Of a stretch of 64,000 bases of DNA, positions 55,591 through 64,000 are shown piece after piece; position 1 is the stretch's first letter; every line of letters starts with the position of its first letter. The DNA is taken from contig CBFDCC010000007.1 of the NCBI GenBank assembly GCA_965603205.1, positions 167,292 through 231,291 of the forward strand. The letters run 5' to 3'. Below the pieces are notes generated by a model, which made no database searches, was not told the origin of the DNA, and saw nothing but the letters and a program-made list of their open reading frames with translations. Made by a program: the position numbers and the translations under genes. This DNA comes from Temperatibacter sp965603205. Lineage in GTDB: Bacteria > Pseudomonadota > Alphaproteobacteria > Sphingomonadales > Kordiimonadaceae.

Positions 55591-58416
55591 TTAGCCCGCA
55601 ATATTTCTATTTTCCTTATCGCTAACCTCTAGGCTTTGTTGCCAATCTGATTTTACATTGGTCAGGCCTACCTGAACTGCCGTTACTTTATATTCAGGGC
55701 AATCGGTAGCCCAGTCGCTATTATCAGTCGTGATGATATTAGCCCCTGATTCAGGCATGTGGAATGTGGTGTAAACCACACCAGGCTGCATACGGTCCGA
55801 TACAACAGCCCGCAATGTAGTCTCGCCCATACGGCTCTCTATTTTAATCATATCGCCATTGTTTATGCTGCGATTATCAGCGTCGACCGCATGAATTTCT
55901 AACACATCTTCGCTATGCCATAGATTATTGTCTGTGCGTCTAGTCTGTGCACCCACATTATATTGGCTTAGAATACGACCTGTAGTCAAAATCAGGGGAA
56001 ACTTGCGGGTTGTACGCTCAGTGGTCGGTACAAATTCTGTCAGGATAAAATTACCTTTGCCGCGGACAAAACCATCCTTATGCATCACAGGCGTGCCATT
56101 CGGTGCTGCGTCATTACAAGGCCACTGTATGCTGCCTTCACGGTCTAGGCGTTCAATACTGATGCCTTTAAATGTTGGCGTTAGGCGCGCAATTTCATCC
56201 ATAATCTCAGCTGAGTTGCTATAATCCATTGGATAGCCCATAGCGCGGGCTAAATCTTGCGTGACTTCCCACTCATGCTTGCCTGTTTTGCTTTCCATCG
56301 CTGGGCGCACACGGTTGATGCGGCGCTCCGCGTTGGTGAAAGTGCCGTCTTTTTCTAGGAAACTAGTGCCCGGCAGAAATACATGAGCAAAACGTGCTGT
56401 CTCATTAAGGAATAGGTCTTGAACGATCAAGCAATCAAGATTTTTTAGGGCTTCTTCCACATGATGCGTATTAGGGTCAGACTGTAATATGTCCTCGCCG
56501 TGTACATACATACCTTTATAGTTTCCCTCAATAGAAGCGTGGAACATGCCCGGAATGCGCAGGCCAATTTCAGCGTCTAAATCAACGCCCCAATCAGCCT
56601 CAAACGAGCCGCGAACCGCAGCGTCTGTCACAGGTCTATAGCCCGGGAATTCATGGGGGAATGACCCCATGTCACAGCTACCCTGCACATTGTTCTGGCC
56701 CCGTAATGGATTGACGCCACCTGCATCCATACCAATATTACCCGTCGCCATCGCTAGATTAGCAAGACCGATAACAGTGGTTGAACCTTGTGAGTGCTCT
56801 GTTACACCAAGGCCGTAATAGATACCTGCCTTACCGCTAGCGTAAAGACGTGCCGCACCACGGATATCATCGGCAGATGCACCAATTGCTTCTGATAATG
56901 TCTCTGGGCTGTTTATCTCTTGGCTGATGAAATCTTTCCACGCGTTATAAGCCTCGATATCACAACGCTCATCAATATACTCATTATCTGTTAGGCCTTC
57001 GCTCACGATGGTATGAGCCAGTGCGTTAACAAGGGCTACATTAGTGCCCGGCATAAGACTTAAATGATAATCCGCCTCAATATGCGGAGATCTAACCAGA
57101 TCAATTTGGCGAGGGTCGGCAACGATTAACTTGGCACCGGCACGAATGCGGCGTTTCATCTGGCTAGCAAACACTGGGTGAGCGTCAGTTGGGTTAGCCC
57201 CGATAACCAGAATAACATCGGTGTTATCTACGCTGTCAAAATGCTGGGTGCCAGCGGATGTGCCGAGCGTTTGAGCCAGACCATACCCCGTGGGGGAGTG
57301 GCAAACACGCGCACATGTATCAACGTTATTATTTCCAAAGCCAGCGCGGATTAATTTTTGAACCGCATAAACCTCTTCATTAGTACAGCGGCTAGACGTG
57401 ATTCCACCTATGGATTTAACACCGTATTTGCTTTGAATATCTTTTAACTTTGTTGCAGCAAAATCTATTGCCTCTTCAAAACTAACTTCACGCCAATCAT
57501 CGTTATAATGGTCGCGGATCATCGGCTTGGTGATACGGTCAGCGTGGGTTGCGTATCCAAAGGCAAAACGTCCCTTAACACATGAATGGCCGTTGTTGGC
57601 CTTGCCCTCTTTACTAGGGACCATGCGGATTACTTCTTCACCCTTCATCTCGGCGCGGAAACTACAGCCCACACCACAATAGGCGCAAGTGGTTTCTACC
57701 ACATGCTCTGGCATGCCGTGTTCGATCACTGATTTTTCCATAAGTGTTGCCGTTGGGCAGGCCTGAACACAAGCCCCACATGAAACACAATCACTGTCCA
57801 TAAAACCAGTGTCATTACCAGCGACCACATGGCTATCAAAACCTCGGCCAGATATGGTTAGTGCGTGCGTTCCTTGCACTTCCTCACAGGCGCGCACACA
57901 ACGTGAGCAGACAATGCATTTTGCAGGGTCAAAGGAGAAATATGGATTGCTCTCATCCTTTTCCGCGGCCAGGTGGTTCTCGCCTTCATAGCCGTAACGC
58001 ACATCGCGCAAGCCAACTTCGCCGGCAGTGTCTTGCAGTTCACAGTTACCGTTAGCAGAGCAGGTCAAGCAGTCCAGTGGATGATCAGAGATATAAAGTT
58101 CCATCACATTACGGCGCAACTTTGCTAGTTTTGGTGTTTGGGTTTTAACTTCCATGCCTTCACGTACAGGCGTGGTGCAAGATGCTGGTGTGCCGCGTTG
58201 CCCTTCAACTTCGACGAGACACATACGACATGAACCAAATGAATTTTCACAATCGGTGGCGCAAAGCTTTGGTATATTTGTGTCCAGTTCTGCGGCGGCG
58301 CGCATGATACTGTTATCTTCGCGGGTAGTCACAGTTTTACCGTCAATGGTCAGGGTAACCAAATTTTCTGATTTGCCTTCAGGCGTGCCAAAATCCTTTT
58401 CGCGGATATTGCTCAT
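55591..58416 (-). CDS. fdsA: NAD-dependent formate dehydrogenase, molybdopterin (alpha) subunit
   Basis: 941-residue catalytic subunit. The N-terminus has a plant-type [2Fe-2S] domain (CATDCENSFGSCRMCLVEVEG), then a NuoG-like His/Cys cluster (HPLDCLTCSANGNCEL), two [4Fe-4S] sets (CIVCSRCVRACEE and CVSCGACVQACPT) and the molybdenum-domain cluster CAYCGVGCSF. The Mo ligand is a cysteine in CARVCHSPTGYG, not selenocysteine. Length and order match FdsA of Rhodobacter capsulatus and Cupriavidus. It oxidises formate to CO2 and sends electrons to FdsB. The ATG overlaps the fdsB stop (ATGA). No fdsD is seen after it. Confidence 0.95.
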   Translation of the reverse strand: MSNIREKDFGTPEGKSENLVTLTIDGKTVTTREDNSIMRAAAELDTNIPKLCATDCENSFGSCRMCLVEVEGQRGTPASCTTPVREGMEVKTQTPKLAKLRRNVMELYISDHPLDCLTCSANGNCELQDTAGEVGLRDVRYGYEGENHLAAEKDESNPYFSFDPAKCIVCSRCVRACEEVQGTHALTISGRGFDSHVVAGNDTGFMDSDCVSCGACVQACPTATLMEKSVIEHGMPEHVVETTCAYCGVGCSFRAEMKGEEVIRMVPSKEGKANNGHSCVKGRFAFGYATHADRITKPMIRDHYNDDWREVSFEEAIDFAATKLKDIQSKYGVKSIGGITSSRCTNEEVYAVQKLIRAGFGNNNVDTCARVCHSPTGYGLAQTLGTSAGTQHFDSVDNTDVILVIGANPTDAHPVFASQMKRRIRAGAKLIVADPRQIDLVRSPHIEADYHLSLMPGTNVALVNALAHTIVSEGLTDNEYIDERCDIEAYNAWKDFISQEINSPETLSEAIGASADDIRGAARLYASGKAGIYYGLGVTEHSQGSTTVIGLANLAMATGNIGMDAGGVNPLRGQNNVQGSCDMGSFPHEFPGYRPVTDAAVRGSFEADWGVDLDAEIGLRIPGMFHASIEGNYKGMYVHGEDILQSDPNTHHVEEALKNLDCLIVQDLFLNETARFAHVFLPGTSFLEKDGTFTNAERRINRVRPAMESKTGKHEWEVTQDLARAMGYPMDYSNSAEIMDEIARLTPTFKGISIERLDREGSIQWPCNDAAPNGTPVMHKDGFVRGKGNFILTEFVPTTERTTRKFPLILTTGRILSQYNVGAQTRRTDNNLWHSEDVLEIHAVDADNRSINNGDMIKIESRMGETTLRAVVSDRMQPGVVYTTFHMPESGANIITTDNSDWATDCPEYKVTAVQVGLTNVKSDWQQSLEVSDKENRNIAG

Positions 58417-59939
58417 GATTTTGTCTCCTTAAAGTCATCACTAAATAATTTCATCGCACTACGCACAGGAAAAGGAGTCATCCCCCCCATTGCGCAAAGG
58501 GATGCGTCTTCCATTGTATCACAAAGGTCTTCTAAAAGCTGCCAATTGGCGGTTGCATTATCGCCAGATTTAATCTTATCAATCACCTCAACGCCACGGA
58601 TAGAGCCAATGCGGCATGGTGTGCATTTTCCGCATGATTCTATGGCACAAAATTCCATGGCAAAGCGCGCTTGTTGTGACATATCAACGTTGTTGTCAAA
58701 TACAACAATGCCGCCGTGACCAACCATAGCGCCTATGGCTGCCATATCTTCATAGTCTAATTTAGTGTCAAGTACGCTAGCATCCACATAAGCACCAAGC
58801 GGGCCACCGATCTGTATTGCTTTAATAGGCCTGCCGCTGGCAGTGCCGCCGCCAAAGCCCTCAATAAGCTCACGCAACGTCACACCAAAGGCTTTCTCAA
58901 CCAATCCACCTTGTTTGATATTACCCGCAAGCTGAAAGGGTAGGGTGCCCAGCGATCTGCCTTGGCCGTAACTGGCATATGCCTCGCCGCCTTTAGCGAT
59001 AATATTAGGCACCGATGCCAGTGTGATAACGTTATTAACCACCGTTGGCTTGCCGAACAAGCCTTCTAGTGCTGGTAGTGGTGGTTTAGCGCGTACTTGG
59101 CCGCGCTTACCCTCTAAGCTCTCTAACATGGATGTTTCTTCGCCGCAGATATAAGCGCCAGCACCCATACGAACCTCAATAGTGAAGCCCTTGCCACTCT
59201 TTTGGATATCATCGCCAAGCCAATTAGCAGATGTGGCAGCTGCAATCGCCTCAGCCAATATGGTCTTTGCAAGTGGATATTCACTGCGCAGGTAGATATA
59301 GCCCTTGGTCGCGCCAACAGCCAAACCCGCAATGGTCATGCCCTCAAGTAACGTTAGAGGATCGCCCTCCATAATCAGACGATCAGAGAAAGTGCCGCTA
59401 TCGCCTTCGTCAGCGTTACAAGCAATATATTTTTGGTCAGCCTCAGCATTTAATACTGTCTGCCATTTGATGCCGGCTGGGAAAGCAGCGCCACCACGAC
59501 CACGCAGGCCTGATGTCATAACTTCATCGACGAGGGACTGATCGTCTGTGGCTAATGCCTTAGACAGGCCGTCATACCCACCACCATTTTTATAAGCCTC
59601 AATGTCGGTCGGATCATTCAACCCACAGCGCGCAAAAGTTAAGCGCTCTTGATTTTTAAGATATGGAATTTCTTCTGTTAGGCCGAGGCTTAGCTCTTCT
59701 GCTGTACCATTCATGAAGCCTTCAACATCCTCTGGAAAGACGGGACCAAAGGCCTTGCGCCCATCAGGTGTTTCCACCTCAACAAGTGGTTCTAAAAAGC
59801 TTGCTCCTCTTGAGCCATTTCTGATTATCTCAACTTCTATATTCATCTTTTTTGCAAATTCTTGAATAAGATCAGCAACTTGATTGGCACCCATAGAGAT
59901 AGCAGCTGTTTCGCGTGGAATGTAAATTTTCATGCTCAT
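58413..59939 (-). CDS. fdsB: Formate dehydrogenase, NADH-binding beta subunit
   Basis: 508 residues: a thioredoxin-like [2Fe-2S] remnant at the N-terminus and a NuoF-like FMN/NAD domain (MTSGLRGRGGAAFPAGIKWQ, NADEGDSGTFSDRLIMEGDP, GAGAYICGEETSMLESLEGKRGQ, ESCGKCTPCRIG for the [4Fe-4S] cluster). This subunit reduces NAD+ with electrons from FdsA. Start at ATG 59939, overlapping the fdsG stop (ATGA); a second ATG two codons later is possible. Coupled on both sides to its partners, as in other fds operons. Confidence 0.93.
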   Translation of the reverse strand: MSMKIYIPRETAAISMGANQVADLIQEFAKKMNIEVEIIRNGSRGASFLEPLVEVETPDGRKAFGPVFPEDVEGFMNGTAEELSLGLTEEIPYLKNQERLTFARCGLNDPTDIEAYKNGGGYDGLSKALATDDQSLVDEVMTSGLRGRGGAAFPAGIKWQTVLNAEADQKYIACNADEGDSGTFSDRLIMEGDPLTLLEGMTIAGLAVGATKGYIYLRSEYPLAKTILAEAIAAATSANWLGDDIQKSGKGFTIEVRMGAGAYICGEETSMLESLEGKRGQVRAKPPLPALEGLFGKPTVVNNVITLASVPNIIAKGGEAYASYGQGRSLGTLPFQLAGNIKQGGLVEKAFGVTLRELIEGFGGGTASGRPIKAIQIGGPLGAYVDASVLDTKLDYEDMAAIGAMVGHGGIVVFDNNVDMSQQARFAMEFCAIESCGKCTPCRIGSIRGVEVIDKIKSGDNATANWQLLEDLCDTMEDASLCAMGGMTPFPVRSAMKLFSDDFKETKS

Positions 59940-60400
59940 GATGACACCTCATCTTCTAAAATAGTGTCAAATCTATCGTCTGATACCTTGCCGTATACTG
60001 TATCATTGATCATTACAGAGGGTGAACATGCACAATTTCCAAGGCAGTATACAGGCTCTAATGTATAGGAGCCAGAAGCGCTGGTTGAATTCATTTCTGT
60101 CGCTAGTGCCTTTTCAATATGCTTTGTCAGGCCTCTACTGCCCATTGATTGACATGATTCAGCTTGGCATACTTTAATCACATGTTTGCCAGCGGGTTTC
60201 TCCCTCAGATCATGATAAAAACTAATGACACCATGCACATCTGCGTGAGAAATATTAAAGGCATGAGCAATCACAGGGACAGTATCACTATGGATATAAC
60301 CATATTCATGTTGAATAGCGTGTAATGCCTCTAATAGGGCGCCGTCCTTACAAGTATACTCTTGCAATAAACACTTTAATTTCTCATCTGTTTTAGTCAT
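59936..60400 (-). CDS. fdsG: Formate dehydrogenase, gamma (NuoE-like) subunit
   Basis: 154-residue thioredoxin-like [2Fe-2S] subunit. Ligands are visible as CQAESCQSMGS and CLGNCACSPSVMIN (C-x4-C and C-x3-C), with the preceding GVISFYHDLREKPAGKHVIKVC strand typical of NuoE. It sits three bases after the fdhD gene in the minus-strand order fdhD-fdsG-fdsB-fdsA and overlaps fdsB. Confidence 0.92.
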   Translation of the reverse strand: MTKTDEKLKCLLQEYTCKDGALLEALHAIQHEYGYIHSDTVPVIAHAFNISHADVHGVISFYHDLREKPAGKHVIKVCQAESCQSMGSRGLTKHIEKALATEMNSTSASGSYTLEPVYCLGNCACSPSVMINDTVYGKVSDDRFDTILEDEVSS

Positions 60401-60403
60401 AGT

Positions 60404-61213
60404 TTACATGTCCTCAAAATAGGAAAAGGGATCGTTAAATACTAGCATATTATCACTGCGAGCCAAACATATTAAGGTTAAATCATGGGCTTTGGCGATT
60501 TTAACAGCCATCGAGGTGGGTACCGATATGGTAATGAGCATCGGCGCCTTTGCTGCAATAGCTTTTTGAACCAGTTCAAAACTACAGCGACTGGTTAATA
60601 TTATTGCGCCCCCAGATATGTTTTTGCTCTGCTGCTCGCAATATCCAATGAGCTTATCAAGGGCATTATGCCTGCCTACATCCTCACGCACACTATCAAT
60701 AGTACCGTTATTGTCCACATAAGCCGCCGCATGAACAGCGCCCGTTTGCTTGTTTATAACTTGATGATTAACAAGCTTTTCAACCATATCAAATAACTGA
60801 TCACGGCTATATCGCGGCGGGGCCTTAACTTTTGGATATGTTCTGTGGACATCACCAAGCTCTGCTACGCCGCAAATACCACAGCCTGTCTGCCCAACAA
60901 GATTACGGCGCTTGTCTAGTAGGTTTTTTTGCAGTGTCTCGTTAATCCATAGGTCGGCTATATACCCATCATCCTCTAGGCGTATATCCATGCTCTTGAT
61001 ATCTTTTGCACAGCCAATAATCCCTTCACTAAGTGAAAAGCCAATGGCGAAGTCTTGCATATCAATAGGAGTGATCATCATAACAACATGGGCAATGCCG
61101 TTATAGGTAATAGAAATGGGTACTTCCTCTGCTACCATGCGCGAGACATCAGTGCTTGCATGCCTGTCTAGCATGCTAACCGAAGTCGCTGTATATGGTG
61201 GTGTGGTTTCCAC
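60404..61213 (-). CDS. fdhD: FdhD, sulfurtransferase for formate dehydrogenase maturation
   Basis: 269-residue accessory protein that transfers sulfur to the Mo cofactor of formate dehydrogenase. The active CxxC motif is C111-x2-C114 in GQTGCGICGVAEL; other marks are VPISITYNG, FAIGFSLSEGII, GAVHAAAYVDNNG, REDVGRHNALDKLIGYC and ILTSRCSFELVQKA. It starts at GTG 61213 with AAGGGAA upstream, as the first gene of the fdhD-fdsGBA operon. In other bacteria this gene (fdsC) usually lies downstream of fdsA, so the order here is a variant. Confidence 0.95.
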   Translation of the reverse strand: METTPPYTATSVSMLDRHASTDVSRMVAEEVPISITYNGIAHVVMMITPIDMQDFAIGFSLSEGIIGCAKDIKSMDIRLEDDGYIADLWINETLQKNLLDKRRNLVGQTGCGICGVAELGDVHRTYPKVKAPPRYSRDQLFDMVEKLVNHQVINKQTGAVHAAAYVDNNGTIDSVREDVGRHNALDKLIGYCEQQSKNISGGAIILTSRCSFELVQKAIAAKAPMLITISVPTSMAVKIAKAHDLTLICLARSDNMLVFNDPFSYFEDM

Positions 61214-61439
61214 TGACTAATTCCCTTTAATTTCCCTCAAAATTCAATCCAATAATATATGGCATTAAACAAGCCAAAAATATACTCTTTTTGTGGTAGT
61301 TTCCCTATTGTTTTCTACACTGTATACCTAGTGATCATGCAGGCATTAAAAGTGATTAAATAGAAGAAATCTTGCTTGCTGTGATCAAATATTTAGTTCA
61401 TGATATTTCCAGATAGGGAGCTGATTTGGGAGAGTTCAA

Positions 61440-62672
61440 ATGATGCAGGAAAAACGTGAAAATATGGGGCAATATGCTGGTATGGAAAACCGTAAGGACG
61501 GCAGTCCGCACGGCTGGTCAATGGATAGAAAATATTACAAGGATCCTGATATTTATGAACAGGAAAAAGATAAGATATTCTATAAAAGTTGGACCTTTGC
61601 AGGTCATGTATCTCAAATTCCAAATGTAGGTGATTATTTCCTATTTAAGCTGTTGGATGAGAGCGCAATCATTGTGCATACCAAAGAGGGCGTAAAGGCC
61701 TATTACAATGTTTGTCGTCACCGTGGCTCCCACATCTGCCTAGAAGATAATGGCAATGTAAAACGTTTCACATGCCCTTATCACGCTTGGACCTATAAAC
61801 TTGATGGTTCGCTGTTAACGGCGCGCAATATGCCAGAAGAATTTGATAAAGACGCGCATGCGCTGCATCCTGTGGCATTGGAAGTTATTCACGGGATGAT
61901 CTATGTGAATTTCAGCGATAATCCATCTAGTTTAGAGGATGCTAAGCGTGATTTAAAAGGACCGCTTGAAACTTATGATTTTGCAGGGATGAAAGTAGCG
62001 GCGCATCAAAATTACCAGATTGATGCTAACTGGAAAATCACCCTAGAGAATTATCAGGAATGTTATCACTGTTCGCCATCACATCCAGAATATGCGGATT
62101 ATCACACATTAACCGTTGATCCAGACAGATTTGATGATCTGCAAAAACCAATGCTGGATCGTATGCCATCTTGCGGTCTGCCAAACTGGGAAATCGATGC
62201 ACAATTCGAGAAAAATAAACAAGATAGTGGTAAGTGCCAATATGGCTATAGCCGTTACGCCCTGTTTGAAGGTATTAAAACAGGTAGTAAAGACGGTATT
62301 CCTGTGGCGCCGTTGTTGGGTAATCTAAAAGGATATGATGGCGGGTGTTCTGATCTTAGCATTGGACCTTTTAGCTACATGCTGATTTACAATGATCATG
62401 TGGTTGTTTATGTCTTTACGCCAACTGGCCACGAAACCAGTCAGTGCGATATGTATTGGTTGGTGCGCGGCGACGCGGTCGAAGGCAAAGATTATAATCT
62501 AGAAGATTTAAAATGGCTTTGGCATGTAACAATCTTAGCTGATGAGAAAATTATTATTGATAATCAAAAGGGCGTTAATTCCCATAAATACCAGCCGGGG
62601 CTCCTAGCTGAAATGGAATTTTTGATCGATCGATATATCACTTGGTACTTAAATAAAATGATAACTGACTAG
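61440..62672 (+). CDS. Rieske non-heme iron oxygenase alpha subunit, demethylase type
   Basis: 410-residue Rieske oxygenase. The [2Fe-2S] ligands are C92-x-H94 (VCRHRG) and C112-x2-H115 (TCPYHAW); the mononuclear iron site is in NYQECYHCSPSH (His210 and His215). It belongs to the GbcA/stachydrine- or carnitine-oxygenase-like group that removes N-methyl groups as formaldehyde. Two neighbouring genes encode the formaldehyde-oxidising class III dehydrogenase (12 bases downstream) and formate dehydrogenase (divergent), which makes a formaldehyde-releasing demethylation the likely reaction; glycine betaine or another methylated amine is a guess. No reductase gene is in the window. GGGAGAG precedes the ATG at 61440. 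Confidence 0.82.
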   Translation: MMQEKRENMGQYAGMENRKDGSPHGWSMDRKYYKDPDIYEQEKDKIFYKSWTFAGHVSQIPNVGDYFLFKLLDESAIIVHTKEGVKAYYNVCRHRGSHICLEDNGNVKRFTCPYHAWTYKLDGSLLTARNMPEEFDKDAHALHPVALEVIHGMIYVNFSDNPSSLEDAKRDLKGPLETYDFAGMKVAAHQNYQIDANWKITLENYQECYHCSPSHPEYADYHTLTVDPDRFDDLQKPMLDRMPSCGLPNWEIDAQFEKNKQDSGKCQYGYSRYALFEGIKTGSKDGIPVAPLLGNLKGYDGGCSDLSIGPFSYMLIYNDHVVVYVFTPTGHETSQCDMYWLVRGDAVEGKDYNLEDLKWLWHVTILADEKIIIDNQKGVNSHKYQPGLLAEMEFLIDRYITWYLNKMITD

Positions 62673-62684
62673 GGAAGAAAACTT

Positions 62685-63791
62685 ATGAAAACGAGAGCAG
62701 CAGTCGCTTGGAAAGCAGGCGCACCACTGACTATTGAAACCGTTGATCTTGCGGGGCCACGCGCTGGCGAGGTCTTGGTCGAGATTAAAGCAACAGGCGT
62801 GTGTCACACAGATGCCTTTACCCTCAGCGGCGATGATCCAGAAGGCGCGTTTCCAGCGATCCTTGGTCACGAAGGCGCGGGTGTTGTACTGGAAGTTGGC
62901 GAGGGCGTTAAAAGCCTGAAGCCCGGCGACCACGTAATCCCACTTTATACGCCAGAGTGCCGTGAGTGTGATTATTGCCTGAACCCAAAAACAAACCTTT
63001 GTCAGTGTATTCGCGAAACACAGGGCGCTGGCGTTATGCCTGATGGCACAAGCCGTTTTAGTATCGACGGTACGCCAATCCTGCATTACATGGGCTGTTC
63101 AACATTCTCTAACCACACAGTTTTACCAGAAATAGCGTTAGCAAAAGTACGCAAGGATGCGCCGTTTGACAAGATTTGTTATATCGGTTGCGGTGTAACA
63201 ACGGGTGTTGGTGCTGTTGCTTTTGACGCAAAAGTCGAGCCGGGCTCAAACGTTGTTGTCTTTGGTCTTGGTGGTATTGGTCTGAATGTTATTCAGGGCG
63301 CGCGTATGGTTGGTGCCAATAAAATCATCGGTGTTGATATTAACGAGGGCAAGGTTGGTATGGCCAAGCAATTTGGCATGACTGATTTTATCAACCCGAC
63401 TAAATGCGATAACCTGATTGAGGCTATCATGGATCTAACCAATGGCGGTGCTGATTACAGCTTTGAATGTATTGGTAACGTGAACACCATGCGGCAAGCG
63501 TTAGAATGTTGCCACAAAGGTTGGGGCGAAAGCATCATCATCGGTGTTGCGGGCGCAGGACAAGAAATTAGTACACGTCCATTCCAATTAGTGACAGGTC
63601 GTGTTTGGCGTGGGTCTGCATTTGGCGGCGCGCGTGGTCGTACAGACGTGCCAAAAATCGTTGATTGGTATATGGACGGCAAGATCAATATTGATGATCT
63701 TATCACCCACAAGATGCCACTTGATGATATCAACAAAGCCTTTGATTTAATGCACGCAGGTGAGAGTATCCGCAGCGTTGTTGAGTTTTAA
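62685..63791 (+). CDS. adhC: S-(hydroxymethyl)glutathione dehydrogenase / class III alcohol dehydrogenase
   Basis: 368-residue zinc-dependent medium-chain dehydrogenase. Catalytic zinc ligands lie in TGVCHTDAFTLSGDDPEG and GHEGAGVV; structural zinc in CRECDYCLNPKTNLC; class III marks include YTPECREC, FSIDGTPILHYMGCSTFS and the NAD motif VFGLGGIGLNVIQGARMVGA. It oxidises the glutathione adduct of formaldehyde. Together with the Rieske demethylase upstream (12-base gap, shared transcript) and formate dehydrogenase it forms a formaldehyde-to-CO2 route; the S-formylglutathione hydrolase needed in between is not in the window. Confidence 0.95.
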   Translation: MKTRAAVAWKAGAPLTIETVDLAGPRAGEVLVEIKATGVCHTDAFTLSGDDPEGAFPAILGHEGAGVVLEVGEGVKSLKPGDHVIPLYTPECRECDYCLNPKTNLCQCIRETQGAGVMPDGTSRFSIDGTPILHYMGCSTFSNHTVLPEIALAKVRKDAPFDKICYIGCGVTTGVGAVAFDAKVEPGSNVVVFGLGGIGLNVIQGARMVGANKIIGVDINEGKVGMAKQFGMTDFINPTKCDNLIEAIMDLTNGGADYSFECIGNVNTMRQALECCHKGWGESIIIGVAGAGQEISTRPFQLVTGRVWRGSAFGGARGRTDVPKIVDWYMDGKINIDDLITHKMPLDDINKAFDLMHAGESIRSVVEF

Positions 63792-63806
63792 GGATATATA
63801 AAAGCT

Positions 63807-63895
63807 CGTCACTCCCGGCCCGCATCCGTGAGGATAGGCTACGACGGGAGTCTGGTTGATATGATTTATAGATTCCCGCCTGCGCGGGAATGACG
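63807..63895. repeat. Short palindromic repeat element with terminal inverted repeats
   Basis: An 89-base unit begins CGTCACTCCCG and ends CGGGAATGACG (10 of 11 arm positions pair). Inside, ACTCCCG (63811-63817) pairs with CGGGAGT (63845-63851), and ATTCCCGC (63872-63879) pairs with GCGGGAAT (63884-63891). CGTCATTCCCG-type repeats of this sort are widespread in proteobacterial intergenic DNA, like REP or MITE elements. Confidence 0.75.
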
Positions 63896-63906
63896 GATAA
63901 ACAAAT

Positions 63907-63936
63907 AAAAGCCCTGACTGAAAAGTTGGGGCTTTT
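63907..63936 (+). terminator. Intrinsic terminator downstream of the demethylase-adhC operon
   Basis: AAAAGCCC pairs with GGGCTTTT across a 14-base loop and is followed by T residues on the plus strand. Confidence 0.75.
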
Positions 63937-63946
63937 TTGTATCCGC

Positions 63947-64000
63947 TGTCCCGTCCTGAAATAGGTTTACACTTTGGAGACCTATTATGAAGGAATTAGA
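63947..64000 (+). mobile_element. Possible left end of an insertion sequence
   Basis: Starting TGTCCCGTCCTGAAATAGG, this segment looks like an insertion-sequence end: a TG-starting tip, then AATAGGT/ACCTATT (63960-63966, 63980-63986), an inverted repeat that encloses the GGAGA ribosome binding site, then an ATG. The remainder lies outside the window, so no family is assigned and confidence is low. Confidence 0.3.
63987..64000 (+). CDS. Start of an unidentified gene cut by the window edge
   Basis: ATG followed by MKEL-coding bases, with GGAGA six bases upstream. Only four complete codons are visible, so the product cannot be named; a transposase is possible given the preceding sequence. Confidence 0.4.

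Noticed and set aside
55579..55597. GGGGCT/AGCCC stem at the convergent ECH1-type/fdsA junction
   Set aside because: Only 5 base pairs, overlaps the fdsA stop and has no T-run; too weak to call a terminator.
60408..60428. TGTCCTCAAAATAGG segment resembling the LuxR-type palindrome
   Set aside because: Only the left half matches; the right arm GGGGACA is missing, and it overlaps the 3' end of the fdhD gene.
1..64000. CRISPR arrays, tRNA or rRNA genes
   Set aside because: No regularly spaced repeats and no cloverleaf or rRNA-like segment noticed in the intergenic regions; these regions are short and mostly explained by operators and terminators.

Overview
The window reads as a compact catabolic island from a Gram-negative proteobacterium, most likely a marine-type alphaproteobacterium. 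The reasons are the moderate AT bias, a TonB receptor plus periplasmic enzymes, a large IorB with a C-terminal extension, a TetR-controlled paa operon and an NAD-dependent FdsABG formate dehydrogenase. This placement is an inference from gene content; no rRNA or other marker gene is present.

Layout. Positions 1-257 are the end of a RecQ-type helicase. From 311 to 17938 lies a 2-aminobenzoate (anthraniloyl-CoA) region: an abmG-like CoA ligase, an FAD hydroxylase with a DUF2783 partner, and a 13-gene minus-strand run (4055-14043). That run holds an SDR, a MarR regulator, a crotonase, an acyl-CoA dehydrogenase, a thioesterase, RidA, a degenerate CDGSH protein, a CoA ligase, a thiolase-like protein with DUF35, a second SDR and a Rieske dioxygenase alpha/beta pair. 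Divergent to it are gcdH and an abmA-type 2-aminobenzoyl-CoA monooxygenase/reductase. At 18032-23003 follow iorAB (aryl-pyruvate:ferredoxin oxidoreductase), a kynurenine-formamidase-like cyclase and a second MarR gene. My reading is that this half takes tryptophan-derived compounds (indolepyruvate, possibly indole-3-acetate, anthranilate) to CoA thioesters and then through a beta-oxidation-like route to glutaryl-CoA.

From 23125 to 42820 lies a full phenylacetate catabolon: a PaaR-type TetR gene, paaZ, a fused hydratase/dehydrogenase, paaG-I-J-K and paaA-B-C-D-E. It is followed by an exported amidase, a thioesterase, a TonB receptor and a penicillin G acylase homologue. A palindrome of the form TTAATTGAC-N6-GTCAATTAA recurs upstream of paaZ/tetR, the paaG/fadJ-like pair, paaA, the TonB receptor (two degenerate copies) and the acylase. 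This puts uptake and amide cleavage of phenylacetylated compounds under the same predicted control as the core pathway.

From 43099 to 50440 are a DUF485/ActP-type symporter, a LuxR-type regulator, and an operon of an MBL protein, an FAD hydroxylase, DUF2783, a VOC protein and an FAH-family hydrolase. A second 22-bp palindrome (TGTCCT-N4-T-N2-GGGGACA) lies before the TonB receptor, before the symporter operon and before the MBL operon; it is a good candidate operator for the LuxR protein.

From 50460 to 55558 are an EAL phosphodiesterase, an orphan solute-binding-like protein, an SDR, a D-2-hydroxyacid dehydrogenase-like flavoprotein and a dienoyl-CoA isomerase-like crotonase. From 55591 to 63791 is a C1 module: fdsA, fdsB, fdsG, fdhD, a Rieske oxygenase of the demethylase type and a class III alcohol dehydrogenase. 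The last 200 bases hold a small terminal-inverted-repeat element, a terminator and what may be the left end of an insertion sequence.
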